Below, in pieces: positions 37,270-48,961 of a DNA stretch of 64,000 nucleotides. The notes beneath the pieces are model-generated. The model was not told the DNA's origin. It was given only the letters and a program-made list of their open reading frames with translations, and did not search any database. Numbering within the stretch: the stretch's first letter is position 1; each line of letters starts with the position of its first letter. The stretch lies in the NCBI GenBank assembly GCA_963575745.1, contig CAUYUJ010017627.1:748972-812971 (forward strand). Direction: 5' to 3'. This DNA is from Prorocentrum cordatum. Its lineage: Eukaryota; Sar; Dinophyceae; Prorocentrales; Prorocentraceae. The position numbers and the translations under genes are program-made.

Positions 37270-38880
37270 TCTGAGGAGGGAGGAGGGAGAGGAGGAGGGG
37301 GAGTAGCTGGAGGGGGATCGCGCGCTATGGGAGGTGCCCAGAAGTCCTGAACACGTACATCTACATGCACACGTACATTGTGATATGTGTTGGTGGGAAC
37401 GGGGGGGGGCATGCCGCGAGGCCGATGATACTGATGCGGACAAAGAGGTAAAACTGAGATGAGCATCAGTGTGCCGTCAGCAGCACTTCGAAGGATCCTC
37501 GTTGTCGGACAGTGGACGGAGGTGACGAGACGGAAGAGGAGCACGAGGCGGAGCTAGGAGAAGGATGAAGGGGATCTGAGGAGGAAAGGTAGGATGAAGA
37601 TCCACGAGGAGGTTGCAAGAAGCGAGATCGGGAGGCGACGCGATGATGTTCGGCATCGCCTTCGTCTTGAGCATCGGCGTTTGCGCCGAGTACTCGAGGC
37701 GCGGCCCTGGGGAGGGCGTGGAAGCAGTTGACGGGAGGATGAGGGGAGGAGACGGATTCGGAGCAGGAGCAGGAGACGATCGACGAGGAGGAGGAGGGCG
37801 AGCAGGATGAGGATGAGGATGAGGAGGAGGAGGAGGAGCAGGAAGAGCTATCGCGATGCGCTTAAGTAAATGAGGAGGAGGACCCTCGAGGAGGAGGAGG
37901 GGGAGGAGGAGGAGGAGGAGGTGGAGGATGATGGCAACGAATATGATGCGGAGCGAATGAGGAAACTCGAGGAGGATGAAGGACGACCGAGGAGGATCTC
38001 GACTTGACCCCGCCCAGCGCTGCAAGGGGAGAGGGGGGGCGAGCTGCCCGCGCGACCGCATGCACCTGGGCGGCGGCAACCCCGAGGGGGGAGATATAGC
38101 GCGCGTGGCAAGGGGGTGGGCCGCAGAGAGTTGGTCGGGGAGGGCTTCAGGAGAGGATGACGTTGAGGTGAGGCCGAGGATGAGGATGAAAAGGAGGGGC
38201 CTCGGATCGATATGCGCGTGAGTCGAACGAGCACGCACCGCTAAAGCTAGAACTCGATGAACACGGTGATATGATAGAATAGCAGATCTGAGATAGGATC
38301 GAGGATGAGGACGGGATAGGAGGTGGATGGGAGGAGGATGAGGCAGATCGGAACGATGATGAGAATGGGATCCACGAAGATCCAACATAAGGCCTATGGG
38401 GCTCCTCAAGGGGGTCCTCACCGATCCCTCTCATACTCGATCTTCCTACTCCTCGGCCCTGCTCCTCCTCGATCCTACTCCTCCTGCTCCTCGATCCTGC
38501 TCCTGCTCCTGGATCCTACTCCTCGATCCTCCTCCTCCTCCTCCTCCTCCTCCTCCTCCTCCATATCTCCTCCGCGCCTGCGCCTGCGCGTGAACACGCA
38601 GGCTTTTCAGGTTCTCGAGCGCTGGGGCCCTCCCGCACTTGACGACCGCAGACCGTGCGGTATACCGTGCAGCAGGCGAATAGGGATGCACGGGGAAAAG
38701 GGCGTGGTCACGTGAGTCAGCGTTAAAGCATGCGGGCTTCAGGCGTGGTGGCTAAGATGAGCCAGGGGAGGAGAGGACAGGAATGATGAGGAAGAGGATG
38801 AGGAGGATAGGAGGAGGATGAGGAGGATAGGAAGATAGGATGGTGAGGAGGATGAGGAGGATGGCGAGGATGCTTAGAAG
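37270..38880. other. Between genes A and the GAT array: no gene established
   Basis: Purine-rich with scattered GC islands. 37,645-37,712 reads MMFGIAFVLSIGVCAEYSRR, which could be an exon or signal-like peptide. 38,590-38,715 reads NTQAFQVLERWGPPALDDRR. Neither has resolvable neighbours. GCAGCAGGCGAATAGGG at 38,671 recurs at 40,389, each followed by GCGTGGTC(A/G)CGTG. Confidence 0.35.
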
Positions 38881-39004
38881 GATATGATATGATGATGATG
38901 ATGATGATGATGATGGTGATGAAAATGATGATGATAATGATGATGATGATGATGATGACGATGATGATGATGATGGTGATTGTGATGGTGATGGTGATGG
39001 TGAG

Positions 39005-39036
<32 letters not shown>

Positions 39037-39075
39037 GGAGAATGAGGATGATGAGGAGAATGGGGATGAGGATGT
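38880..39075. repeat. GAT trinucleotide array
   Basis: Almost pure GAT/GAC/GGT triplets over 200 bp. Confidence 0.95.
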
Positions 39076-39353
39076 TGAGGGGGATGGGGGGGATGAAGAT
39101 ATCATGAGTCGAGGCGCCCCCCCCCCGTCTCCCCGCCGCTGGCGGCAGGTGCACGTCGTGACCGCCGCGGCGGGAACCCCGAACAGAACGACATCGCGGC
39201 AAGAAGGCGGACCAATACACGCGACACTGCAAGCAAGCATCGGGCTCTTGGGCGCTGCAGGCCTATGGCTGCGGCCCAGGTTGGTGCCACGGTTTCTCGG
39301 GTTATGGTTATGGGTATGGTTTTGGTGATGGATTCGTGGTTGGTATATGACTT

Positions 39354-40080
39354 GGTATGGTGCGGCATGGTTTGGCATGGTTTGGCATGGTTTGGCATGG
39401 TTTAGCATGGTTTGAATTGGTTTGCATGGTTTGGCATGGTTTGCATGGTTTGAATGGTTTGTATGGTTTGGTATGGTTTGGCATGGTTTGGCATGGTTTG
39501 AACGGTTTGCATGGAATGATGGTATGATGGAATGATGGTTTGCATGGTTTGGTATGGTTTGGCATGGTTTAGCATGGTTTGAATGGAATGATGGAAAGAT
39601 GGAATAATGGTTTGCATGGTTTGGCATGGTTTGACATGGTTTGAATGGAATGATGGATTGATGGAATGATGTAATGATATGGTTTGGCATGGTTTAACAT
39701 GGTTTGAATGGAATGATGGAATGATGGGATGATGGAATGATGGAATGATGGTTTGGCATGGTTTGACATGGTTTGAATGGAATGATGGAAAGATGGAATG
39801 ATGGTTTTGGCATGGTTTAACATGGTTTGAATGGAATGATGGAAAGATGGAATGATGGTTTGCATGGTTTGGCATGGTTGGACATGGTTTGGCATGGTTT
39901 CATGGTTTGTATGGAATGATGGAATGATGGAATGATGGTTTGGCATGGTTTGGCATGGTTTGCATGGTTTGCATGGAATGATGGAATGATGGTTTGCATG
40001 GTTTGGCATGGTTTGGCATGGTTTGCATGGTTTGGCATGGTTTGTCATGGTTTGGCATGGTTTGCACGGTTTGGATGTTT
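39354..40080. repeat. TTTGGCATGG minisatellite with AATGATGG variants
   Basis: About 730 bp built from the 10-bp unit TTTGGCATGG and sub-units TTTGCATGG and GAATGATGG. Open minus-strand frames (Pro-Asn-His-Ala repeats) are compositional. Confidence 0.95.
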
Positions 40081-40091
40081 TCCGCATGCGC

Positions 40092-40305
40092 AAGTACCCC
40101 CCCCCCCCTAGACGCACGTGCGCGCGCGCTAAGTACCCCCCCCCCATATCGCGCGTGCCCTAAGTACCCCCCCCCCATATCGCACCCCCACCCCCCCCCC
40201 CCCCCCCTCCCGCACGTGCGCGCGTGCGCTAAGTACCCCCCCCCCCCCCCCCCCCCCCCCCCCACGCAGTGCCCTATATAGATATAGATACCCCCCCCCC
40301 CCGTG
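40092..40305. repeat. Repeated poly-C blocks with CTAAGTA spacer
   Basis: At least six runs of 8-40 C, most preceded by (CTA)AGTA and separated by CGCGCGTGC-like pieces. The strand asymmetry gives an i-motif / G-quadruplex capable segment. Exact run lengths may be assembly-limited. Confidence 0.9.
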
Positions 40306-40690
40306 CCGCGGTGCATGCGCGCATGTAAGAAATCAGGGGGGCGCCTCGATGCTGTGCAGTACTGGTGTTGTGCCGCGCGCGGCTTTCGCAGCAGGCGAAT
40401 AGGGCGTGGTCGCGTGTCTCTGTATATATATATATATATGGACAACCAATAACAAATAGGAGGAGGACAGTGTAGCGGGCAGCAGGGTGGGTGGATATCG
40501 GAGACGATGGAACAATGAGGAGGATGGGGTAGCACGGATGGCGGACCGATGCAGGGCCCTATCTTGCAACATGCACATGCTTGGATAGCGCATGCGAATC
40601 GTTGTGCAGCGTTGCTGGTCGATCGGTCTCCTCATATATATGGTCACTCGATCTGCGTGCGTGTCTCTGATGTATATGGAATGTAGATGC
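40306..40690. other. Upstream region of gene B
   Basis: Contains a (TA)n tract at 40,420-40,440 and unique sequence. The frame of gene B exon 1 is open back to 40,592. Promoter elements could not be identified; classical TATA boxes are unusual in dinoflagellates. Confidence 0.3.
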
Positions 40691-41341
40691 ATGCGAAACC
40701 TTACTCGAGGAGGGGGGGCGACGCCACCGAAAGGCTCGAAGAAAGCCACGAAGAAGGACAAGAGCGCCGCGCAGGGCGGCGCCAGGACGGATGAGGAGAA
40801 AGTGGCTCGCAAAGCAAACTCAGAGCACGAAAACGCTTTGAACCGTCTTCGCCAGGCAATGAAGCGTGAACGCCCCGAGCTTCGGAAGGACTACAAACAC
40901 GCGGGGTGGGAGAAGAAGAAGAGGTGGAAAGAGATTTGGGAAACCACGGGCTCGTTCGACTCGATCCAAGAGCGTAAGTCCGAGACCCAGTCAAATACGG
41001 CCCGCGAGGACACTGTGGGAAACTGGTTCCCGGGGAAAAATCACCCGGTGTGTAGGCCATGCCCTGGCCATATTTTGCGCCCTCCCCCCTCCTCTCCCCG
41101 TTGACATCATGCGTGAATTGTTGATTCAATGTCTATGTCTTTTTCGCTAGGTTTACTTGCGATGAGCAGCTCGCGGATTGCAGGTGGACGGTGGAGAACG
41201 CGCGCACAAAGTACGGGATACGGCCGCGACTTGTCTTTTTTTTTTTTTGCGTGGGAGTAAGAGGAGGAGGAGTAGGATGAGGAGGAGGGGGATGAGGAAG
41301 AGGATGTGGACGGTGATGATGATGATGCTGATGATGATGAC

Positions 41342-41376
<35 letters not shown>

Positions 41377-44276
41377 CGATGATGATTAGGAGGATTAGGA
41401 GGAGGAGGAGGAGGAGGAATGCCAGGAGGAAGTGGATGAGGAGGACGAGGATCATGGGGGTTGCAGCAGAGGAGGGCGCAGGATCGGCAGCGAGAAAAAG
41501 GACGCGGAACGATGGAAGGATGATGGTTGTGATATATCCTTCGCCCCCATCCCCCCTTCGCTCGCAGTGCCAAGCATCGCTGCGACGGCATCGTGCACTT
41601 CTGCAATAAGATGCCAAAGCAGTTCATCAAGGTGGGATTGGGGTTGCGCAGCCAGGGATGATGGTGAGTATGAGGAGGAGGAGGAGGAGGAGGAGGAGGA
41701 GGAGGAGGAGGTTGAGGAGGATGAGGAGAATGATGAGGATGGGATGACATAGGTACAGGATGAGGAGTATCAGGCCTGGAGGATGGATGGGGAGCAGCAG
41801 GATGATATCATGACAGAATGCGAGGGTGACGAGGATGGGAGGCAACATGAGGAGGGTGAGGAGGATGAGGAGGATGAGAGGATGAGAAAGATCATGATTG
41901 GGATCAGGACGATGGAAATGAGGAGGGTGATGAGGAAGATGATGAGGATGAGAATGATGAGGAGCATGGGGATAATGATGAGGAGTAGCACCAGAATCAG
42001 CAGCGGCCGCATGGGGAGGAACACCCGCAGCACAAGGAGCTCTTGTACAAGAAGTTGGCGGTGTCGGAGCTTGCTCGCATGGACCGCTGCTGCATTCTCA
42101 CCTCCAGATCCTTCCTCATCATATTCCTCCTCCTCCTCCTCCTCCTCCTCCTCTCACCCCCACCCTCCCTGCTCCTCCTCCTCCTCCCCCTCCTCCTCCA
42201 TCCTCCCTCCTCATCTTCCTCTTCCTCCTCTTCTCATCCTCTTCCGAGCGCAACGGTTGACGATCGATGGCAGGTTAGACGATGCTAACCAGGCAAAGGA
42301 TGACGAGGGTAACGACAAGGATGGTGACGACGATGGCAGCGGCCGAATACGTTTGGGACGATGGCGACGCTGTCAAAGACGATGGTAACGACGATAGTGA
42401 CGGTGACGGCCCAGTGATCGCACTCAGGAGAACCTGACGGCGCGGACCGCGGAGCTCGAGACGGACAAGAGGGCGATTCCCCAGCAGGCGGCCAAGGAGC
42501 GGCGGGCGCAGGGGTAGAGTTCAGCCAGCGTGTGGAGGAGAGAGATGGGAACAGGAGGCTGGTGAAGGAAGAGGATGAGCAAGATGAGGATGCTGCTCAG
42601 GATGATGATACGGGTGAATGTGACGATGTTGATCATCGCGAAGATGAGGGGGACGATGAGGAGGAGAGACGATGAGACGATAGCGAGGATGAGGACGATG
42701 AGGTGGAGGACGACGACGATGAGAGGGTGGCCGATGATCTTGAAGCTGATGAGGGCGAGGACGATGACGAGGCTGAGGACGATGAGAAAACGGGAGGGAA
42801 GGACGAGCACAAGGGCGACGACTCCTCGTACTACAGCTACTCCGACAGCGAGGACTACCCCGTGGGAGCTGCCAGCCCTTTTGATCCTGGCCTCCAAATC
42901 CTTATCTCCTCCTCCACCTCCCCCTCCTCCTCCTTCTCCAGCTGCCTCTCCTCCTGCTCCTCGTGCTCCTCGTCCTGCTCCTCCTCCTCCTGCTGCTGCT
43001 GCTGCTGCTCCCCCTCCTCCTCCTGCTCCTCATCGTTCCTATTCGAGAATCCTTCGAAGGCCGATTTCGAACGCCGCGCGAGCTTGAGGAGGCAAGTCTC
43101 GAGAATTACGAAGGTCAGGACGTTTCCGTTAAGCTTAAATTGTAACAAGGTATATTCTGGTGGGTCAGGTCACCTTAGGGCCACTTCCCCTCTTACTGCT
43201 CCTCCTCCTCCTCATCCTCATCCTTTTCCACCTCCTTGCCTCCTCCTCCTCCTCCTCCTCCTCGCCCTTCTCTTCCCGTCCTCCGCCTCCTCCTCCTCCT
43301 CCTCCTCCTCCTCGGTCTTCTTCCCCATCTGGGGTTCCGATCCCCTCAGGGCTCTCCTTCCTCGGGGCACCGTGTGACCCCAGAGGATGCGGGGGATGGG
43401 CCGAGCTCGTCGGCGGCGGCCCTCGATCCTGCGATTGCGAAGCTGCTTGGAGACGCCAGTGAGATGAAGAGTAACTTCGCTGAGCTGTCGGTGGCAGGGG
43501 GTGTCACCGACGACCCCCCTCGAGGAGATGGAGGGCGATGAGGAGGAGGTGGAGCAGGGGGGGAGATGGAAGATCGGGAGAAGGAGGAGGCGGAGATGGA
43601 GGAGGGAGATGGAGGAGGGGGAGGAGGAGGAGGATGAGGAGGAGAGAGGTAGACACCATCGAAGAGGCGGATGCGAACCCATGGAGCAAGCCGCGGGCGC
43701 CTCAGATCAAGGCCACGCTCTTGGCCTTGGACAACGCGTTCGTAGAGATCACGAAGCAGATTTCGCGCAAGTCACAGGAGGAGAAGCATTGAGAGGAATG
43801 ACGATGAGAAGGATGAGGATCACGAGGGTGGCGGGGGGCGAACATATGTAAGATGAAGAAGATGGAAACCAGCAGGATGCCCCTCCGTAATTCCCCCTCC
43901 ACCATCTTCCTCCATAGTCCTCCCCCGCTTAGTCCTCCTACGCTCCTCCCTTCCTCCTCCCCTCCCCTCCTCCTCCTCATCCTCCTCCTCCCCCTCCTCC
44001 TCATTCATCTCCTCCTGCCCCCATGCTCCCCCGACCTATATAGGTCGGGGGACGTCGAGGCGGCCAAGGCGGACATCGAAGAGGCGGGCCTGTGCGTTCG
44101 AACCGATCGAGAGGAGAAGAGGGGGAACGCACGGGACAGGAGGAAGTGGAGGGGGGCCCTGAATTAGTCGAGGGATGAGTCCGTTCGAGGCCAAGGCGCT
44201 CTGGGCCGCCCTCGCGCCAATGAAGGCCTCGTACGCGTCGGCGGCGGCGGCCTTGAGCGCCATTGAGAAGAAGTGA
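40691..44276 (+). CDS. Cargo gene B: about 11-exon gene, expanded dinoflagellate-type family, unknown function
   Basis: Exon 1 (ATG 40,691-41,049) is basic (KGSKKATKKDKSAAQGG), then ELRKDYKHAGWEKKKRWKEI. Exon 2 (41,151-41,210, FTCDEQLADCRWTVENAR), exon 3 (41,568-41,631, CDGIVHFCNKMPKQFIK) and exon 4 (42,031 onward, HKELLYKKLAVSELARMD) join in phase with GT donors and AG acceptors. Further islands: 42,428-42,513 (ENLTARTAELETDKRAIPQQ), about 42,703-42,861 (acidic, SSYYSYSDSEDYP), about 43,042-43,113 (ESFEGRFRTPRELEEASLEN), 43,384-43,490 (ALDPAIAKLLGDASEMKSN) and 43,649 onward (VDTIEEADANPWSKPRAPQI); the last three join in phase. Final islands 44,053-44,100 (EAAKADIEEAG) and 44,173-44,276 (PFEAKALWAALAPMKASYAS) end at TGA. 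Introns are mostly GGA/GAT. An alternative is that the gene stops at 43,789. The W-K-R-K-W pattern and Ala-rich helical end recall a large dinoflagellate-specific family; no biochemical role is known to me. Confidence 0.6.
44027..44052. other. Perfect 26-bp palindrome
   Basis: TCCCCCGACCTAT and its reverse complement meet at a TATA centre. It lies just before a late gene B exon island. Confidence 0.85.
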
Positions 44277-44289
44277 GGCCGCTCTCGAG

Positions 44290-44490
44290 CGCCTCTGAGA
44301 TCGAGGGAGGAGGATGGGGAAGAAGAAGGTGATGAGGATGAGGGGGAGGAGGAATACGAGGAGGAGGTAGAGGAGGAGGATGCGGAGGAAGAGGAGGATG
44401 AGGATGATGAGGGGGATGAGGATGAGGAGGGGGAGGAGGAAGAGGAGGAGGAGGATGAGGCGGAGGAGGAGGGGGAGGATGAGCGGCAAG
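44290..44490. repeat. GGA/GAT microsatellite between gene B and the transposase
   Basis: Purine triplets with GAT admixture. No gene. Confidence 0.85.
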
Positions 44491-44499
44491 TGCGGCCAG

Positions 44500-45232
44500 C
44501 GACCCGCGCAACGGTGCCGCGGCATCGATCTCTGATGATTGTTTTGCGTGGTGGCTCGACCGCACGTTCGGAAAGGGAGCTCCTTCGAACCATCCTGATT
44601 TCTACAGTCGAAGTTAAGACGAATTCGACGCCTTGGCCCCACCTCGGCGGTGTTTTCTTTCCCCTTGGGCCGCCAAAAACATTCCAGGAAAACCGAAACC
44701 CTGGGACGCGTGATCTGGAAAAGGTCCCGCGTCCGAATCCTGGTGAGCCAAGGCGTCGGATCCTCCAGCTGGTCATTCCGTTGGATGTCTGGATTGTCTC
44801 AGTTGCCAGGTCGGTGGATGAGCTGGCAGTTCTCGCGTTGGCGAGACGGCCCCTTCGATGCATACTCCCTTCAGCAGCAACAGCAGCATGCAAGATAAGC
44901 AGCATCAGCAACGACAACAGCTGCAACATCAACAAGAACACGATCAGCAGCAAACATAACAGCAGATGACAACGACAATGCCACGCGATCAGCAGCACGG
45001 GCAACAACAGAGCAACACCGCCGCAATCGGCAGCAACGGCAATACCACTAACAACAGTAATGACGGCAGCAACAGCATCAGCATTCATTTCAGGACGGTT
45101 TGCATGAGTTGGTGCGCGAGCCATTGGATGCGTATATCCCAAACCCTCGAAGCCCACTCACTCCGTCGACATTTGGTCAGGCCCGAGTTTTCTCTCAATT
45201 GGCTGGCTCGAAGCTCCCGCTCATTCGTCATA
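44500..45232. other. Upstream region of the transposase gene
   Basis: 44,870-45,085 is rich in CAGCAA/CAACAG/AACAG triplets. The transposase frame is open back to 44,966 but that part is Gln/Asn/Ser low-complexity. Exact translation start not certain. Confidence 0.4.
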
Positions 45233-47864
45233 ATGGCGTTCAGGGCCGCTGGTGCGCAGTTGGTGGTGGAGGATACGCGGACTGCCGCGGAGACTGAAGT
45301 CCGCTCGTTGTTCGACGAGGGAGCGGGTCTTCGAGCCCGCATCTTGGGCCTGTATAGACGGGGAGAGATGTCGGCGGCCGCTGTCTGTACTTTAAGCTAT
45401 CATGCCTGCAATGCTGGGGCGAGAGGCGCGGGGGGCCTCGTACTGCACCCGTCCTCGACGCATGCAGCTGAACATCTGCGAGCTGCTGCGTCTGCTCGTT
45501 CACAACAGAGTTTTTATTGGTTCGATTTGCCGATGTGGGTTGGGGACGCGAACTCACGGGAGCTCATTCGGTTTCCGATAAATTTGCCTCACGATCAGTT
45601 TTCGAGAGCGTTCTCTGGTTCACCAGCTGACTGGGACCCGAGCCCAAGGGGCCAACGTGCAGGTTGGCGTGCGCGCGCGCGTGTGCGACACAGGGCGGGG
45701 GGAGGGATATGGGGGAGAAGAGGAGGGGGGGAGCCACGCGCACTCACATCAACGCGCATGTTGGCCCCTATGCTTCAATTATGATCAGGATATGCTGTCG
45801 CCGACCTTTGCTGACCACGAGCTGGTTCAGCGCTGCCCAGGTCGTGCTGCCCCTGTTGGGTACTTTTTCTGACGGCGTGCCGCACGCGCGCAAAGACTCT
45901 TTCTTCGCGCATTATTTTACCAACCTGCTCACTGGAAAGAGGCACTACTGGGAGACAAACCGAACACATATGCGCGAATGTGTCCTGGTGCCTTGTTCCT
46001 GTGACGGGAACAGGGCACAATGACACATGAGTCCTGGGGACCTGTTCTTATTTAGTGGGGGAGGGGCTCGTCTGTAGAAACAACCGAATGCACATGTGTG
46101 AATGTGTCCTGGGGCCCGGTTCCCGCGTCTGGGGGCCCTGCATAGGGTAGGGGGATGAGGGGATGATGGGGATGATAGGGGCGATGGGGGTTGAGGGGGG
46201 ACCTTCGTATATTGTTTGTCTCCCGCGGTGGGCTGACAGGTATCTGATAGCAGCCGTCAGGAAGTCAGATGTTTGCAAGTGCGGTTGTCGTGGATATTGC
46301 ACATTCGGAACATTGCTTCGCGTAATTGCTTGGTCGTTTAATGTTCTCGGCGAGGGACGCCATCCGTTGTCCAATCATCTCGGTGAACCTTTCGCGGATG
46401 CTGCCCGCGTCGCTAGGGCTGGTCAGCCCCTCGCATCTGGTTGGGTTGGGGCCCTCGCTGAGCTCAGGGCCGATTTGCTAGAGATCGCCAGCGCGCTTGG
46501 ATTTAAAACCTGGTCCAATGTCGAGAACCCATGCTTTAAGTGTGGCTGCAAAAAAAAACGATCTATTCAATTATCCTGCGACCTAATGTTTGTGGGCCCC
46601 ACGGGATGCACGCGCGTTCCAGATCATGGCGCAACGATCCACGATCGAGATAGACGTCCCCACGGGGGCTAAGTTTGACATGCTTTTAGCCTCCATGCGC
46701 TTTGACGAAGTGTACGGCGGTTTCGCCACGTTTCGGAAAGTTCGCGGCCTGAACCTCGAATCAGGGATGCGTCTCATCGAGGCTGGCCCTGTCAAAGATA
46801 TTCACCGGTTGCGTGAACTCGTTCCGCCCTTGCGGTTGACTTTCTTCGACAACCAAGCTGGGGTTGGTCTTAACTTGTTATGCCCTTTGTTCTCGGTTGT
46901 TGGCTTTTCTGTGAACAACGTTCACCTGGATGTGATGCACATCTTGGATCTCGGGTGCTCACAGTGCTTGCTTGGACTGCTCCTCCATCTTGTGTGTAAG
47001 AATAACTTCGCACGCTCGCTGCGACCGAACGCGGCCTTGCGGAAGCACGACAACTTGCTTCACCTGAGGAGGCCGAATCGGGCCCCCCATGGGCATTGTT
47101 CGGATGGTCACTTCCTGGCAAGATGGTGGATTGCGGCGCGTGGGTGGAGGAGGATGAGGAGGAGGGGGAGGAGGGGGAGGAGGAGGAGGAGGGGGAGGGG
47201 GAGGGGGAGGAGGAGGAGGACGAAGAGGAGGAAGCTGGGGCTGGAAGGTCCCACAAAACAGCGCGAACGCCTTTTAGCCAGGAAGGCGGCTTCTCGATAA
47301 GTGCCCGCGGGGAGTCCCATTCCCAGGCGGCTTCGGGCCTTCTACATTGCAACGCCGTTGCCTCGTGGGCACAGATGCCGCATCAATCGGATCACCTATA
47401 AGATGTTCGCCCCCGCGAATGATAACCAGTATCCTCGGTTAAAAGCGAAAGCCGCCGAAACGCGCCACTTGGTACCGTTTGGCGTCCAGCTGTGTTTGGG
47501 CAGCTTGCGTTTTTTTGGCCCTCAGGGGCCCGCGCTTTGCATCGCCGCCCAGGCCCTCAATGAGGCCCAGGACGTGCTGATGCGCGAGCCACGTCGGATG
47601 TCCGATGGTGGCGGCGACCGCCTTCAGACGGCCATGTTAAGATTTCTCCATTTTTGTAAGGCTGCTGGAGGCCATGCAATTTTTAAACACCACATGGCGT
47701 TCCACATCCCACAATTCGTGGAAACCCACGGAAACCCACGTTTCTATTGGACCTACGCAGACGAGCAAGAAAATCGTTTGATGGGTCGGGTCGCGCAGTC
47801 GCTTCACGCTGGCCCCACATTTTATATTCGCTGTTTAGAGAAAGTTCTCTTTGATCTGTGTTGA
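45233..47864 (+). pseudogene. CACTA/Plavaka-like transposase, multi-exon, frameshifted
   Basis: The first exon (from ATG 45,233, MAFRAAGAQLVVEDTR) has LFDEGAGLRARILGLYRRGE and FPINLPHDQFSRAFSGSPAD. About 45,780-45,955 reads VVLPLLGTFSDGVPHARKDS then YFTNLLTGKRH. 46,242-47,071 has AAVRKSDVCKCGCRGYCTFG, FKTWSNVENPCFKCGC and NVHLDVMHILDLGCSQ. 47,327-47,864 has LKAKAAETRHLVPFGVQLC and ETHGNPRFYWTYADEQENR, ending at TGA. The last intron (47,072-47,326) is GC-AG, in phase, and holds a GGA run. Frame shifts are needed near 45,830 and between 46,550 and 46,590 (an A8 run is there), so this copy is probably inactive unless these are sequence errors. The DxMH block, Cys motifs and C-terminal block are those of a cut-and-paste transposase common in dinoflagellates. 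It is the likely mobilising enzyme of the 22-kb element. Confidence 0.75.
45957..46135 (+). repeat. Intron-internal duplication, two copies
   Basis: ACCGAACACATATGCGCGAA and ACCGAATGCACATGTGTGAA, each followed by TGTGTCCTGG and a G/C-rich piece, lie 122 bp apart in the intron before 46,242. Confidence 0.7.
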
Positions 47865-47935
47865 GTTCTGGTGGAAGGAGTGGGGAAGGAACATGAGGAT
47901 GATGAATGAGAAAGAGGGAGGGGCCGCTCTGACCA

Positions 47936-48010
47936 GACAAATGATTATCGATCCCGCTTCTGACGGGACAAATGATTATCGATCTCGCTTCTGATGAGGT
48001 GAATGATCAT
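47936..48010 (+). repeat. 31-bp tandem repeat, 2.5 copies
   Basis: GACAAATGATTATCGATC(C/T)C followed by GCTTCTGA begins at 47,936 and 47,967, with a partial copy after that. Confidence 0.85.
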
Positions 48011-48019
48011 CGCCGTTTA

Positions 48020-48108
48020 GCGCAGAGGGCCCCATGCTGCGCTTTTGCTTGGGTATGTTTCACCAGGGGGCGCGCGGTAGAGGCATGGGGCGCCCCCCAA
48101 AGAGGGCC
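48020..48108 (+). repeat. About 89-bp direct repeat, copy 1
   Basis: GCGCAGAGGGCCCCATGCTG and GCGCGCGGTAGAGGCATGGG followed by GCGCCCCCC recur at 48,873-48,961. Confidence 0.75.
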
Positions 48109-48872
48109 CGACTGAGGTGGGGAGGGTTGGGCGGAGGAAAACCATGAGGAGGAGGAATCGTCGGTTCTGGGAGGTCCTCGGGGGCTTCGATCCGACTTAG
48201 CGATTCGCACGGCAGTTTTGCCGATGACACACGCATCGTTGCATTGAGTTTCTGGTGGAAAGAGGAGGATAGGATGAGGGGGGGGGATCCTCGTAGGGCG
48301 AAGATCACCCCCAGCAGGGGTGAGCCCTACTATTTCAACGCCGACTTGGCGCCACGCTTTTGATTTGCTTGCAGTTTCAACGAGAGAGAATGATCGACCC
48401 AATCGATTGGGGGGGTTGGTTCTGTAGAGAACTGGCGAGTTGGGTCCTGTTGGGGTCTGCTCGAGAGCGGCGCGGCGTCTCCCGCCGAGCGCTGTGCATT
48501 TTCGAAGGATCAACGAGAGAAAATGATGTGTTTGGGGAGGGGGAAGAAGGCAAGAGGATGATGGTGAGGAGGGGGGGTGGTCTTGGTGCTGCATGCCCTC
48601 GCTGCAGCACAGCGGGCCGCTCGGGTACGTCGGGGTGCCCAGATGAGGCCCTTAGTGTTGCGCACGCTGTCATTAGTGAGGCCGTGAAGTTCTGTTGCAA
48701 AATCGTCGCACGCAGGTGCAACATTCTATTCCACGTTTTTGCAGAAGGTTCTCCCTGATAACAGTTGAGTGTCCCTCCTCCCCCATCCCCCTTAACAAGT
48801 CATCTTTCACCTCGACCATCCACCATCAAACCATTACCACCATAATCAACGCGTGGGGGTGTTGGGACGAAC

Positions 48873-48961
48873 GCGCAGAGGGCCCCATGCTGCGTGTAGC
48901 TTGTTTTTTTTTGTTTCGCCACGGGGGGGCGCGCGGTAGAGGCATGGGGCGCCCCCCCCGC
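48873..48961 (+). repeat. About 89-bp direct repeat, copy 2
   Basis: Second copy of 48,020-48,108, with the middle diverged and T-rich. Confidence 0.75.

Noticed and set aside
39104-39350. Tyr/Gly-rich reading (GYGYGYGFGDGF) near 39,290-39,345
   Set aside because: It lies at the edge of the TTTGGCATGG array and can be explained by the repeat. No splice partners found.
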